Shown here: positions 8,390 through 15,471 of the stretch, piece by piece
Layout of the letters: each line of letters begins with the position of its first letter
Position numbering within the stretch: the first letter of the stretch is position 1
Origin: Rodentibacter caecimuris
GTDB taxonomy: Bacteria > Pseudomonadota > Gammaproteobacteria > Enterobacterales > Pasteurellaceae
Reading direction: 5' to 3' (one strand)
NCBI RefSeq assembly: GCF_024622045.1
Contig: NZ_JANKBP010000019.1
DNA length: 39,408 nucleotides
Notes under the pieces: generated by a model
Database searches by the model: none
The model's input: only the letters and a program-made list of their open reading frames with translations
Told to the model about the DNA's origin: nothing
Translations under genes and position numbers: made by a program

Positions 8390-9883
8390 TTAAACACCAA
8401 TCATTAAACGCATAAGGTTTTCTTCATTAATCTCATCTTGTTTAGTAATTTCCTCTATTTTTTTACCATTACGCATAACGATGACTCGATCTGACATTGT
8501 AATTAATTCAGGTAAGTCTGATGACACCATAATAATGCTGCCGCCTTGTTCAACAAACTCTCGCATAAGATCATAAATTTCAGATTTCGCACCAATATCA
8601 ATCCCCCTTGTAGGTTCATCAAAAAATAGAATATTTACACCACTTTCTAACCATCTTGCGATAATGACTTTCTGCTGATTTCCTCCAGATAGAGTTTTTG
8701 TCTCTTGCTCTTGATCTCTTGATACAATCTTTAATTGTTCTCTATTTTTTTCAACAAGTTGTTTTTCACTTTTTTTATCTAAATAAAAGTTTTTCCAAAA
8801 ACGTTTTAAAATAGGCAATGTAATATTTTCTCGAATGCTTAATCCTAAAATTAATCCTTGTGATTTACGATCTTCTGTAATAAATCCAATTTTATTTTTA
8901 ACAGCATCTTCTGGAGATAAAATATTCACTTTCTTATTATCAATAAAAATATTACCTATTGATTCATCCGCTCCATAGATTGCTCGTAGTAATTCAGTTC
9001 TTCCTGCACCAACCAAGCCGGCAAAACCAAGAATTTCACCTTTATAAAGGTGAAATGAGACCTGTTTAAGTTTTTTGTTACTAATTTTTTCAACTCTCAA
9101 CTTTTCTTCATTAAAAAAGCTTTCTCTTTGATATTTGCTAAAATCAATATCTCTTCCAACCATTAATTTAACGATTTCTTCAGGAGATGTTTCTTTATAC
9201 GGAATTGTGCCGGTAATTTCTCCATCTCTAAGCACGGTAACTTTATCTGCAATATATTCAAATTCTTCTAATCTATGAGAAATATAAATCATCGCAACAT
9301 TCTTCTCTTTTAATTGCCGAATGATTTTAAACAGTGTTTGGGTATTTTTTCTTGATATTGAAGCGGTCGGCTCATCAAAAATGATCACTTTATATTGACC
9401 AAAAATTGCTTTGGCAATCTCAACCATTTGCTGTTGTGCAACGGATAGATTTGAAATTAAATCATCAGGGTGAATATCTAGTTCTAACTCATTAATAATT
9501 TTTTGTGTTTTTTCTCGCATCTTATGCCAGTCCATCAGTACACCTGCACGCTTTTTTTCAGAACCTAAGAAAATATTTTCCAACACACTCAATTGAGGAA
9601 CTAACATCAACTCTTGGTGAATAAATCCAATTCCTAGTGTTTGTGCTTCCTTAACTGTCTTAGGAAGATAATAAGTATTTTTATAAGTGATCTCACCACT
9701 ATCTCTGGAATAGATACCAGCAATTATTTTACATAACGTAGATTTACCTGCACCATTTTCACCAACTAAGCAATGAACTTCACCTTCATTAATTGTAAGA
9801 TTAATATTTTTTAAAATATCAACACCAAAAAAACTTTTTCTTACATTATGGAGTTCTAAAATTACTTTTGAATTTATCGTCAT
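8390..9883 (-). CDS. Sugar ABC transporter ATP-binding protein (RbsA/XylG-type, two ATPase domains)
   Basis: A 497-residue duplicated ATPase that energises sugar uptake on the cytoplasmic face. Domain 1 has Walker A GENGAGKST at 41-49, a signature LSVAQQQMVEIAKA and Walker B VIIFDEPTASI. Domain 2 (from about residue 255) has a degenerate Walker A, GLVGAGRTE, lacking the usual lysine, as is normal in RbsA-type proteins, plus LSGGNQQKVIIARWL and ILFFDEPTRGIDIGAKSE. It is the first gene of the leftward operon. The promoter should lie in 9884-10127, where a CRP-like palindrome sits 65-80 bases upstream of the ATG. A Shine-Dalgarno-like GGGGG lies just before the start. Confidence 0.95.
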   Translation of the reverse strand: MTINSKVILELHNVRKSFFGVDILKNINLTINEGEVHCLVGENGAGKSTLCKIIAGIYSRDSGEITYKNTYYLPKTVKEAQTLGIGFIHQELMLVPQLSVLENIFLGSEKKRAGVLMDWHKMREKTQKIINELELDIHPDDLISNLSVAQQQMVEIAKAIFGQYKVIIFDEPTASISRKNTQTLFKIIRQLKEKNVAMIYISHRLEEFEYIADKVTVLRDGEITGTIPYKETSPEEIVKLMVGRDIDFSKYQRESFFNEEKLRVEKISNKKLKQVSFHLYKGEILGFAGLVGAGRTELLRAIYGADESIGNIFIDNKKVNILSPEDAVKNKIGFITEDRKSQGLILGLSIRENITLPILKRFWKNFYLDKKSEKQLVEKNREQLKIVSRDQEQETKTLSGGNQQKVIIARWLESGVNILFFDEPTRGIDIGAKSEIYDLMREFVEQGGSIIMVSSDLPELITMSDRVIVMRNGKKIEEITKQDEINEENLMRLMIGV

Positions 9884-9947
9884 TACTATCCCCCTACCAT
9901 CCTCTCTAAAAACTAAATATAGCTTAAAAGATTTTGTAGATTAAAAA

Positions 9948-9963
9948 TGTGATCTTTCTCTCA
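9948..9963. promoter_or_regulatory. CRP-like site proximal to the ABC ATPase gene
   Basis: TGTGA-TCTTTC-TCTCA matches the CRP palindrome TGTGA-N6-TCACA with one mismatch. It lies 65 to 80 bases before the leftward ATPase start, a usual activating distance once a 5' leader is allowed for. Confidence 0.55.
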
Positions 9964-10017
9964 AAAAGGAAAAAATATAGAAACATAAATATATTTTATC
10001 AACTTATTTAATATAAA

Positions 10018-10033
10018 TGAGATATATGTCACA
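10018..10033. promoter_or_regulatory. CRP-like site proximal to the divergent binding-protein gene
   Basis: TGAGA-TATATG-TCACA matches the CRP palindrome with one mismatch. It lies 95 to 110 bases before the binding-protein ATG, in the same divergent promoter region as the site at 9948-9963. Together they suggest catabolite control of both transcripts. A CTAGTAA heptamer repeated at 10067-10073 and 10084-10090 (17 bases apart) lies closer to the gene and could be a regulator site. Confidence 0.5.
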
Positions 10034-10127
10034 GTTTTTATTATAAAAAATGTTAGACTAATCACACTAGTAAAGATGTTATTCTAGTAAGTAGAACTAT
10101 TTTAACCACACATAGGGGGAATAAATT

Positions 10128-11069
10128 ATGAAAAAAATGTTCTTACGCAATATAATTTCTGCCAGTTTGCTGATCTTTGCTTTATCTAATAACAGCTATT
10201 CAGCAGATAAACCACAAATTGCATTATTAATGAAAACACTAAGTAATGAATACTTTATTTCAATGCAACAAGGCGCTGAAGAAACAGCAAAGAAAATGAA
10301 TGTTGACTTAACCATTCAAGTAGCAGAGAAAGAAGATTCAACAGAGCAGCTAGTTGGTCTTGTTGAAAATATGATTGCAAAAAAAGTAGATGCAATTATT
10401 GTCACGCCTAATGACTCTATAGCATTTATTCCCGCTTTCCAAAAAGCGGAAAAAGCGGGCATTCCTATCATTGATTTAGATGTTCGCCTAGACGCAGAAG
10501 CTGCCAAAAAAGCAAATCTAAAATTTAATTACGTTGGTGTGGATAATTTTTTAGGAGGATATTTAGCGGCTAAAAATTTAGTACAGGCAATTGGCGGTAA
10601 AGGTAAAATAGCAATGTTGGAAGGAATCCCAGGTGTGGATAACGGAGAGCAACGTAAAGCAGGAGCATTGAAAGCATTTAAGGAATCACCCGAAATTGAA
10701 ATTGTGGCGTCCCAATCAGCGAATTGGGAGACTGAGCAAGCGCTAAATGTAACAAGTAATATTTTAACTGCTCGTCCAGATATTAATGGTATTTTTGCCG
10801 CAAATGATAATATGGCGATCGGTGCAGTTACCGCCGTGGAAAATGCCGGTCTAGTGGGAAAAGTATTAGTAACCGGATACGATGGCATCCCCCTTGCTAT
10901 TGAATATGTCAAACAAGGGAAAATGCAAAATACCATTGATCAGCTACCGAAAAAACAAGTTGCTGTAGCGATTGAAAGTGCATTAAAGCAACTTAATAAG
11001 CAAGATATTCCCGAAGTCTATTATGTTGATCCTGTGGTTGTTGATAAAGAAATATCAAAAAATTACTAA
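10128..11069 (+). CDS. Periplasmic sugar-binding protein (RbsB-like) of the ABC transporter
   Basis: The 313-residue protein starts with a Sec signal peptide (MKKMFLRN, hydrophobic core, SYSA before residue 27) and has the periplasmic-binding fold of the RbsB/LacI type: IALLMKTLSNEYFISMQQGAEE at the mature N-terminus, DAIIVTPNDS, YVGVDNFLGGYLAAKN, and GIFAANDNMAIGAVTAVE followed by VTGYDG. It should capture the sugar in the periplasm and deliver it to the permease at 7341-8372. It is transcribed divergently from the ATPase and permease genes, whereas RbsB-type genes usually lie in the same operon. An AGGGGG Shine-Dalgarno precedes ATG 10128. Specificity cannot be told from sequence alone. Confidence 0.94.
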   Translation: MKKMFLRNIISASLLIFALSNNSYSADKPQIALLMKTLSNEYFISMQQGAEETAKKMNVDLTIQVAEKEDSTEQLVGLVENMIAKKVDAIIVTPNDSIAFIPAFQKAEKAGIPIIDLDVRLDAEAAKKANLKFNYVGVDNFLGGYLAAKNLVQAIGGKGKIAMLEGIPGVDNGEQRKAGALKAFKESPEIEIVASQSANWETEQALNVTSNILTARPDINGIFAANDNMAIGAVTAVENAGLVGKVLVTGYDGIPLAIEYVKQGKMQNTIDQLPKKQVAVAIESALKQLNKQDIPEVYYVDPVVVDKEISKNY

Positions 11070-11180
11070 TGCAATAAGACAATGTCTAATTAAATTTCAG
11101 AGCTCTATTCGAACTGATAAACTACAATCGGCGAATGGTTATCCTTTCAAAATACAAGTTTTAAAAATTAACCCAGTAAA

Positions 11181-11208
11181 AAGGCGCAATATTTATCAAT
11201 TGCGCCTT
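11181..11208. terminator. Bidirectional terminator between the binding-protein gene and ispF
   Basis: AAGGCGCAAT (11181-11190) pairs with ATTGCGCCTT (11199-11208) over an 8-base loop, flanked by A-rich and T-containing ends. The genes on either side converge, so it can serve both strands. Confidence 0.85.
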
Positions 11209-11220
11209 AACTTTATCCAG

Positions 11221-11700
11221 TTAGATTGATTTCAGAAGTAACACGACAGCTTCACAGGCGATACCTTCGTTTCTTCCTGTGAAACCGAGCTTTTCTGTCG
11301 TTGTCGCTTTCACATTGACTTGCTCAATATCGCAGCTCAAGTCATCGGCAATCACCGCTCGCATATCATCAATGTGAGGGCGCATTTTCGGTGCTTGAGC
11401 AATGATAGTAATATCTACATTAGCCACTTTATAACCTTTTTCTTTCACTTGGCGAAAGGCTTCTCGAAGTAGCTCGCGGCTGTCAGCATTTTTATATTGC
11501 ATATCGGTATCGGGGAACAGTTTGCCGATATCCCCCAATGTCGCCGCACCTAACAGCGCATCGGTTAATGCGTGCAAGGCGACATCGCCGTCGGAATGGG
11601 CGATAAAACCGGTATGGTAGGGAATGCTAACACCACCGATAATGAGTGGTCTATCTTCGCCAAAGGCGTGTACATCAAAGCCGTGTCCAATTCTTATCAT
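11221..11700 (-). CDS. ispF: 2-C-methyl-D-erythritol 2,4-cyclodiphosphate synthase
   Basis: IspF closes the cyclic diphosphate in the non-mevalonate (MEP) isoprenoid pathway, as a cytoplasmic trimer with a divalent metal. It has 159 residues, the normal size. The metal ligands are in GHGFDVHAFG (Asp8, His10) and the HSDGDVALHALTDALLGA motif (first His), followed by GDIGKLFPDTD and late TTTEKLGFTGRNEGIA. Its ATG overlaps the ispD stop (ATGA), indicating coupling. It is the last gene of a leftward ftsB-ispD-ispF operon, the order also found in E. coli. Confidence 0.97.
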   Translation of the reverse strand: MIRIGHGFDVHAFGEDRPLIIGGVSIPYHTGFIAHSDGDVALHALTDALLGAATLGDIGKLFPDTDMQYKNADSRELLREAFRQVKEKGYKVANVDITIIAQAPKMRPHIDDMRAVIADDLSCDIEQVNVKATTTEKLGFTGRNEGIACEAVVLLLKSI

Positions 11701-12380
11701 CGTGTTTTCCTTGTTAGATAAAATTCCGCAAGAGCCAAATCTTCAGGTCTTGTTACTTTAATATTATCGCGTCTTCCTGCCACCAAGTGCGGTCGAAATC
11801 CGGCAAGTTCCATCGCAGAGGATTCATCCGTAATAACCTGTTGTTGTACCAATCCGTTATAGATTGCCTTTTTCAGTAAATCTGCACGGAAGAATTGTGG
11901 TGTTTGAGCTTGCCAAAGCTGTGAACGATCTTCTGTTGTCATTATAGTGCCGCTTGCATCGCTTCTCTTGATCGTATCGGTTACGGGAGTGGCAAGAAGT
12001 GCGCCGTGATCGTCATTAATTTCTAACAGTTTATTTAGGTCTGTTTCCGTTAAACAGGGTCTCGCTGCATCGTGTACCAACGCCCAGGCATTTTCTTCAA
12101 AAATAGCATTCAGTGCGTTTAAAACCGATTCCGCTCGGGAATTTCCGCCTTCCACAAGTTGGATTTTTTCATGGGAAAGAATAGAGAGCGTGGGGGAGTA
12201 GGGGTCATCTTTGCCGAGAGCGACAATAATTCGAGAAATTGCGTGATGATTGAGCATAATACTCAGTGTGTGCTCTAAAATCGTTTTCCCTAAAATGGTT
12301 AAATATTGTTTAGGTATTCCCGCTTTCATACGAGAACCGATACCGGCAGCCGGGATAATAGCAATAATTTTTCGTGACAT
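11697..12380 (-). CDS. ispD: 2-C-methyl-D-erythritol 4-phosphate cytidylyltransferase
   Basis: IspD joins CTP and methylerythritol 4-phosphate in the MEP pathway. The 227-residue protein has the nucleotidyltransferase start IIPAAGIGSRMKAGIPKQYL, where Arg and Lys hold the CTP phosphates, plus WALVHDAARPCLTE, TPVTDTIKRS and QAQTPQFFRADLL, and a C-terminal NIKVTRPEDLALAEF. Its start overlaps the ftsB stop by one base (TAATG), and its stop overlaps ispF. An uptake core at 11785-11793 lies near its 3' end. Confidence 0.97.
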   Translation of the reverse strand: MSRKIIAIIPAAGIGSRMKAGIPKQYLTILGKTILEHTLSIMLNHHAISRIIVALGKDDPYSPTLSILSHEKIQLVEGGNSRAESVLNALNAIFEENAWALVHDAARPCLTETDLNKLLEINDDHGALLATPVTDTIKRSDASGTIMTTEDRSQLWQAQTPQFFRADLLKKAIYNGLVQQQVITDESSAMELAGFRPHLVAGRRDNIKVTRPEDLALAEFYLTRKTR

Positions 12381-12658
12381 TATTTATGCTCTTTCACAAT
12401 GTGATAGAAAGTTTCGTTTTCTTTCACCATATCGTGCTGCATTCTGGCGCGCTCTTCTATGGATTCAAACCCTTTTGTCAGCCCCTGAATTTCTGCCGAG
12501 ATCATTTGATTTCGCTGCACTAACTTTTCATTTTCAGCTTTGTTTTCAGTAATCTGTGTTGACACTTTTTTGTAATCAAAGTAGCCATTTTTGCCAAACC
12601 ATAAGTTGTATTGAAAGATGGCAAGAATGCCTATAAGAATCGCAATAAATATCCGCAT
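12380..12658 (-). CDS. ftsB: Cell division protein FtsB
   Basis: FtsB is a small bitopic inner-membrane protein of the FtsQLB division complex. From ATG at 12656-12658 the protein is 92 residues: one membrane span (MRIFIAILIGILAIFQY), then LWFGKNGYFDY, a periplasmic coiled coil with heptad-like leucines, and the conserved EERARMQHDMVKENETFYHIV end. A longer TTG-started frame reaches 12712, but family N-termini begin right at the membrane span, so the internal ATG is preferred, though its ribosome-binding site is weak. It is the first gene of the ftsB-ispD-ispF operon and divergent from hel. Confidence 0.93.
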   Translation of the reverse strand: MRIFIAILIGILAIFQYNLWFGKNGYFDYKKVSTQITENKAENEKLVQRNQMISAEIQGLTKGFESIEERARMQHDMVKENETFYHIVKEHK

Positions 12659-12773
12659 AAATGTTGTCTGAAAGATGGTGAAAAATGCCCATAGTTTATC
12701 CTGAAACGACAATAAAGGCGATGGGAAAGTGCGGTCTATTTTTCCTGCGTTTTTGGATTATTTTCATCTTGTA

Positions 12774-12789
12774 TGTGATCTTAATCACA
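12774..12789. promoter_or_regulatory. Perfect CRP palindrome upstream of hel
   Basis: TGTGATCTTAATCACA matches TGTGA-N6-TCACA exactly. Its centre is about 111 bases before the hel ATG and about 80 bases before the start site predicted from the extended -10 TGCTATACT at 12848-12855. A role in ftsB transcription is also possible because the genes diverge here. Confidence 0.75.
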
Positions 12790-12847
12790 AATTTATGATA
12801 ATTCATTGTCTATGAAGTGAAATTTCGGCAAATTTTGCATAAAACTT

Positions 12848-12855
12848 GCTATACT
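12848..12855 (+). promoter_or_regulatory. Extended -10 promoter element of hel
   Basis: TGCTATACT (12848-12856 region, hexamer TATACT 12850-12855) is an extended -10 with no good -35, which fits a CRP-dependent promoter. It lies 37 to 45 bases before the start codon. Confidence 0.55.
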
Positions 12856-12892
12856 TTTTTTCACTTTATTTTGTCTTTTTGAGGAGAATAAG

Positions 12893-13714
12893 ATGAAAAA
12901 AACATTGAAACTAACTGCATTTGCTACGATTTCCGTTTTTGTATTGGCCGGTTGTGCACACAAAATGGATTCACAAGAACACGTACGTGCTCAATTACAG
13001 CAACAAGCTGTGTTGGGATTGAACTGGATGCAAGATTCCGGTGAGTATCAGGCGTTAGCCTACCAAGCCTATAATGCGGCGAAAGTGGCATTTGATCAGG
13101 CAAAAGTGACAAAAGGTAAGAAAAAAGCGGTTGTCGTTGATTTAGATGAAACGATGTTAGACAACAGCCCTTATGCCGGTTGGCAGGTGCAAAATAATAA
13201 GTCTTTCGATGGCAAAGATTGGACTCGTTGGGTTGAAGCTCGTCAGTCCCGTGCAGTACCGGGGGCGGTAGAATTTAATAACTACGTAAACTCTCATAAA
13301 GGTAAAGTATTCTATGTCACAAACCGTAAAGACAGTACGGAAAAAGCCGGCACTATTGATGATATGAAACGTTTGGGCTTTACTGGCGTAGAGGAATCCG
13401 CATTTTATTTAAGAAAAGATAAATCATCCAAAGCAGAACGTTTTGCCGAAATTGAAAAACAAGGTTATGAAATCGTGCTTTATGTAGGCGATAATTTGGA
13501 TGACTTTGGTAACTCGGTGCACGGTAAACTCAATGCCGAACGTCGAGATTTTGTGGCAAAAAATAAAGCAAAATTTGGTAAAACCTATATTGTGTTGCCG
13601 AATGCAAACTATGGTGGCTGGGAAGGTGGTCTGAAAAAAGACTACTTCAAAGGGGATACCCAAAGTAAAATTAAAGCCCGTTTAGATGCGATTCAGGCAT
13701 GGGACGGCAAATAG
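12893..13714 (+). CDS. hel: Lipoprotein e(P4), class C acid phosphatase
   Basis: Lipoprotein e(P4) is an outer-membrane-anchored phosphatase that in H. influenzae dephosphorylates nicotinamide mononucleotide so that nicotinamide riboside can be taken up for NAD. The 273-residue protein has a lipoprotein signal peptide with lipobox LAGC (Cys21), and the DDDD-superfamily motifs VVDLDETMLDN (Asp83 nucleophile, Asp85) and VGDNLDDFGN (Asp200, Asp203/204), with FYVTNRKDS as the middle motif. A strong GAGGAG Shine-Dalgarno precedes ATG 12893. It is transcribed alone, with a CRP palindrome upstream and a strong bidirectional terminator downstream. Presence of this gene does not by itself prove a need for V factor. 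Confidence 0.96.
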   Translation: MKKTLKLTAFATISVFVLAGCAHKMDSQEHVRAQLQQQAVLGLNWMQDSGEYQALAYQAYNAAKVAFDQAKVTKGKKKAVVVDLDETMLDNSPYAGWQVQNNKSFDGKDWTRWVEARQSRAVPGAVEFNNYVNSHKGKVFYVTNRKDSTEKAGTIDDMKRLGFTGVEESAFYLRKDKSSKAERFAEIEKQGYEIVLYVGDNLDDFGNSVHGKLNAERRDFVAKNKAKFGKTYIVLPNANYGGWEGGLKKDYFKGDTQSKIKARLDAIQAWDGK

Positions 13715-13724
13715 TCTAATCTGT

Positions 13725-13764
13725 ACAAAAAAAGCGTTGGCGATACTCGCAACGCTTTTTTTGT
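13725..13764. terminator. Bidirectional terminator between hel and fabR
   Basis: A perfect 15-base stem (13725-13739 with 13750-13764; core AAGCGTTG and CAACGCTT) has a 10-base loop and A/T runs on both sides. It lies between convergent genes. Confidence 0.93.
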
Positions 13765-13809
13765 AAAGTTTATTCCTTCAATAGGGGAAAAAGTGCGGTC
13801 GGTTTTTTG

Positions 13810-14445
13810 TCACTTTTTCTCTTTGTTGTGTGCATATTTCTCTTTTTGAGCGGCGAAATCAGCACCTTTTGCCATCATGCGTAATTGTAGAATAACACGT
13901 TGTTTTAGCTGTTCGCGTTCTTGTTTACTCATATCTAAGGCATTTGCTCCGGCAGTGAATACAATCGTTACGATACCTTCCGCCTGAACGTAAGCGATAT
14001 ATTGAGGATATTGATTCCGATGAGCAATATATTCCGTAAGTTCGTCCACAAAATGTTTAATTTCACGGGCGGCTGCAGTACGGAATGCTTGGGAAGTGCC
14101 TGAGCTTTCCCGTAGTAATAAGCGAAATACGTTTGGGCTGTTGGTGATAAATTCAAAAAAAGTATCAACAGAAACGGAAATTACGCTACCTCCTGCATCA
14201 ATACGTTTGCGGGCTTGACGCATTAGCTGACGTAAAATCAAGCCTGCCTCATCGACCATTTCTAAACCGAGCTCATCCATATCGCTAAAATGACGGTAAA
14301 AGGATGTCGGCGCAATACCAGCTTCACGTGCCACTTCCCTCAAACTCAAATTAGAAAAACTTTTTTCCGCGCTAAGCTGGTTAAATGCGGCATCTACCAA
14401 TGCGCGGCGCGTTTTTTCTTTTTGAATTGCGCGAATGCCCGCCAT
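13810..14445 (-). CDS. fabR: TetR-family repressor FabR (unsaturated fatty acid synthesis)
   Basis: FabR represses fabA/fabB-type genes in response to the unsaturated/saturated acyl-CoA or acyl-ACP balance. The 211-residue protein closely follows E. coli FabR: RAIQKEKTRRALVDAAFNQL, then the helix-turn-helix LSLREVAREAGIAPTSFYRH, DELGLEMVDEAGLILRQLM and SPNVFRLLLRESSGTSQAFR. Its ATG overlaps the oxyR stop by one base (TAATG), so the two regulators share a transcript. The oxyR-fabR neighbourhood is also kept in E. coli, with sthA between them. The C-terminus (AAQKEKYAHNKEKK) is lysine-rich and differs from E. coli. Confidence 0.93.
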   Translation of the reverse strand: MAGIRAIQKEKTRRALVDAAFNQLSAEKSFSNLSLREVAREAGIAPTSFYRHFSDMDELGLEMVDEAGLILRQLMRQARKRIDAGGSVISVSVDTFFEFITNSPNVFRLLLRESSGTSQAFRTAAAREIKHFVDELTEYIAHRNQYPQYIAYVQAEGIVTIVFTAGANALDMSKQEREQLKQRVILQLRMMAKGADFAAQKEKYAHNKEKK

Positions 14446-15350
14446 TATTTTGCTCCGGCAAGAATAGATTTAACCTTAGAACTGATCGCACTTGCGACAC
14501 GCTCATAACGATTGCGCAATGGTGAACCCGGTCGATAGACTAATGCGATACTGCGCATTGGTTCGGGAGAATGACATGGAATATATTTCACGCCTTTACG
14601 CGAACCTTCATTTCGTACGGCAAGTTCAGGCATAAATGTAATGCCTGCGTTAGCCGCAACCATATTGCGTAGCGTTTCGAGACTTGTTGCTTTAAAATGT
14701 GAATCTTCTTTTGCTCCTGCGGTGAAGCAATAATCTAATGTTTGGTGACGCAAACAATGACCGTCATCCAACATAAGCATTTCTTGGCCGGTAAGCTGCT
14801 TCATTGAAAGTTTTTCTTCTTTCGCCAAAGGGTGATCTTCTGAAACAGCAAGTAACATTTTCTCTTCAAAAATAGGAACTTCAATAAATGCCTCGGTTTT
14901 TTGGACGCGCGCTAAAATTGCGCAATCCAACCGTCCGGTTTCAAGTTGTTCCAATAATTGGTGCGTTTGTGCTTCATACAGAAATATTTCTAAATCAGGG
15001 AAGGATTCTTTTAAGGTCGGTACAATATAAGGAAGCAGATAAGGACCGACGGTCGGGATTAATCCGATATGCAACGGCCCTGTCATTTCTTTTCCTTGGT
15101 TGCTTGCCATTTCTTGTAGTAGTTTGACTTCACGTAAAACGGTGCGGGCTTGCTCGACAAGAAGCATACCCGATTGGGTAAAAAGAACTTTACGGCTGGT
15201 ACGTTCTAATAAGACAATGCCGAGTTCATCTTCAAGTTTGCGGATTTGTCCGCTTAATGTCGGCTGGCTCACATTACAAGAATCTGCCGCACGACGAAAA
15301 TGTTTGTGTTCGGATAATGCGACTAAGTATTCTAAATCACGAATATTCAT
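14445..15350 (-). CDS. oxyR: Peroxide-sensing LysR-type regulator OxyR
   Basis: OxyR activates antioxidant genes when peroxide forms an internal disulfide. Starting at ATG 15348-15350 the protein is 301 residues, opening MNIRDLEYLVALSEHKHFRRA like E. coli OxyR, with the LysR helix-turn-helix ADSCNVSQPTLSGQIRKLE. The redox cysteines are Cys199 (GHCLRHQ) and Cys208 (LDYCF), the same numbers as in E. coli. An upstream frame extension of nine codons exists, but AAGGAAA lies correctly before the chosen ATG. It is divergent from the peroxiredoxin-glutaredoxin gene, its expected target, and coupled to fabR. Confidence 0.97.
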   Translation of the reverse strand: MNIRDLEYLVALSEHKHFRRAADSCNVSQPTLSGQIRKLEDELGIVLLERTSRKVLFTQSGMLLVEQARTVLREVKLLQEMASNQGKEMTGPLHIGLIPTVGPYLLPYIVPTLKESFPDLEIFLYEAQTHQLLEQLETGRLDCAILARVQKTEAFIEVPIFEEKMLLAVSEDHPLAKEEKLSMKQLTGQEMLMLDDGHCLRHQTLDYCFTAGAKEDSHFKATSLETLRNMVAANAGITFMPELAVRNEGSRKGVKYIPCHSPEPMRSIALVYRPGSPLRNRYERVASAISSKVKSILAGAK

Positions 15351-15363
15351 TGGGAATTTCCTT

Positions 15364-15400
15364 ATAGAAAAAGTCAATCAAAAGAATAGAATCAATTGAT
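15364..15400. promoter_or_regulatory. OxyR-like tetrad motif in the oxyR/pgdx divergent region
   Basis: The spacing ATAG-N7-CAAT-N7-ATAG-N7-TGAT (15364-15400) matches the OxyR consensus ATAG-N7-CTAT-N7-ATAG-N7-CTAT at 13 of 16 fixed bases. It lies 14 bases upstream of the oxyR start and just upstream of the putative -35 of the divergent gene, the position expected for oxyR autorepression and target activation. Confidence 0.5.
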
Positions 15401-15429
15401 TGTAACTATATCACAACTTTGACTATAAT
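15400..15429 (+). promoter_or_regulatory. Putative promoter of the peroxiredoxin-glutaredoxin gene
   Basis: TTGTAA (15400-15405) and a consensus TATAAT (15424-15429) are 18 bases apart. The -35 abuts the OxyR-like motif, suitable for class-type contact with RNA polymerase. Confidence 0.55.
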
Positions 15430-15471
15430 CCATGCTCAAATAAGATTCGTGTCAAAAATAAGGAGAAAAAT

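Noticed and set aside
12659..12712. TTG-started FtsB extension
   Set aside because: Family members start directly at the membrane span; the extension adds a second unlikely hydrophobic piece.
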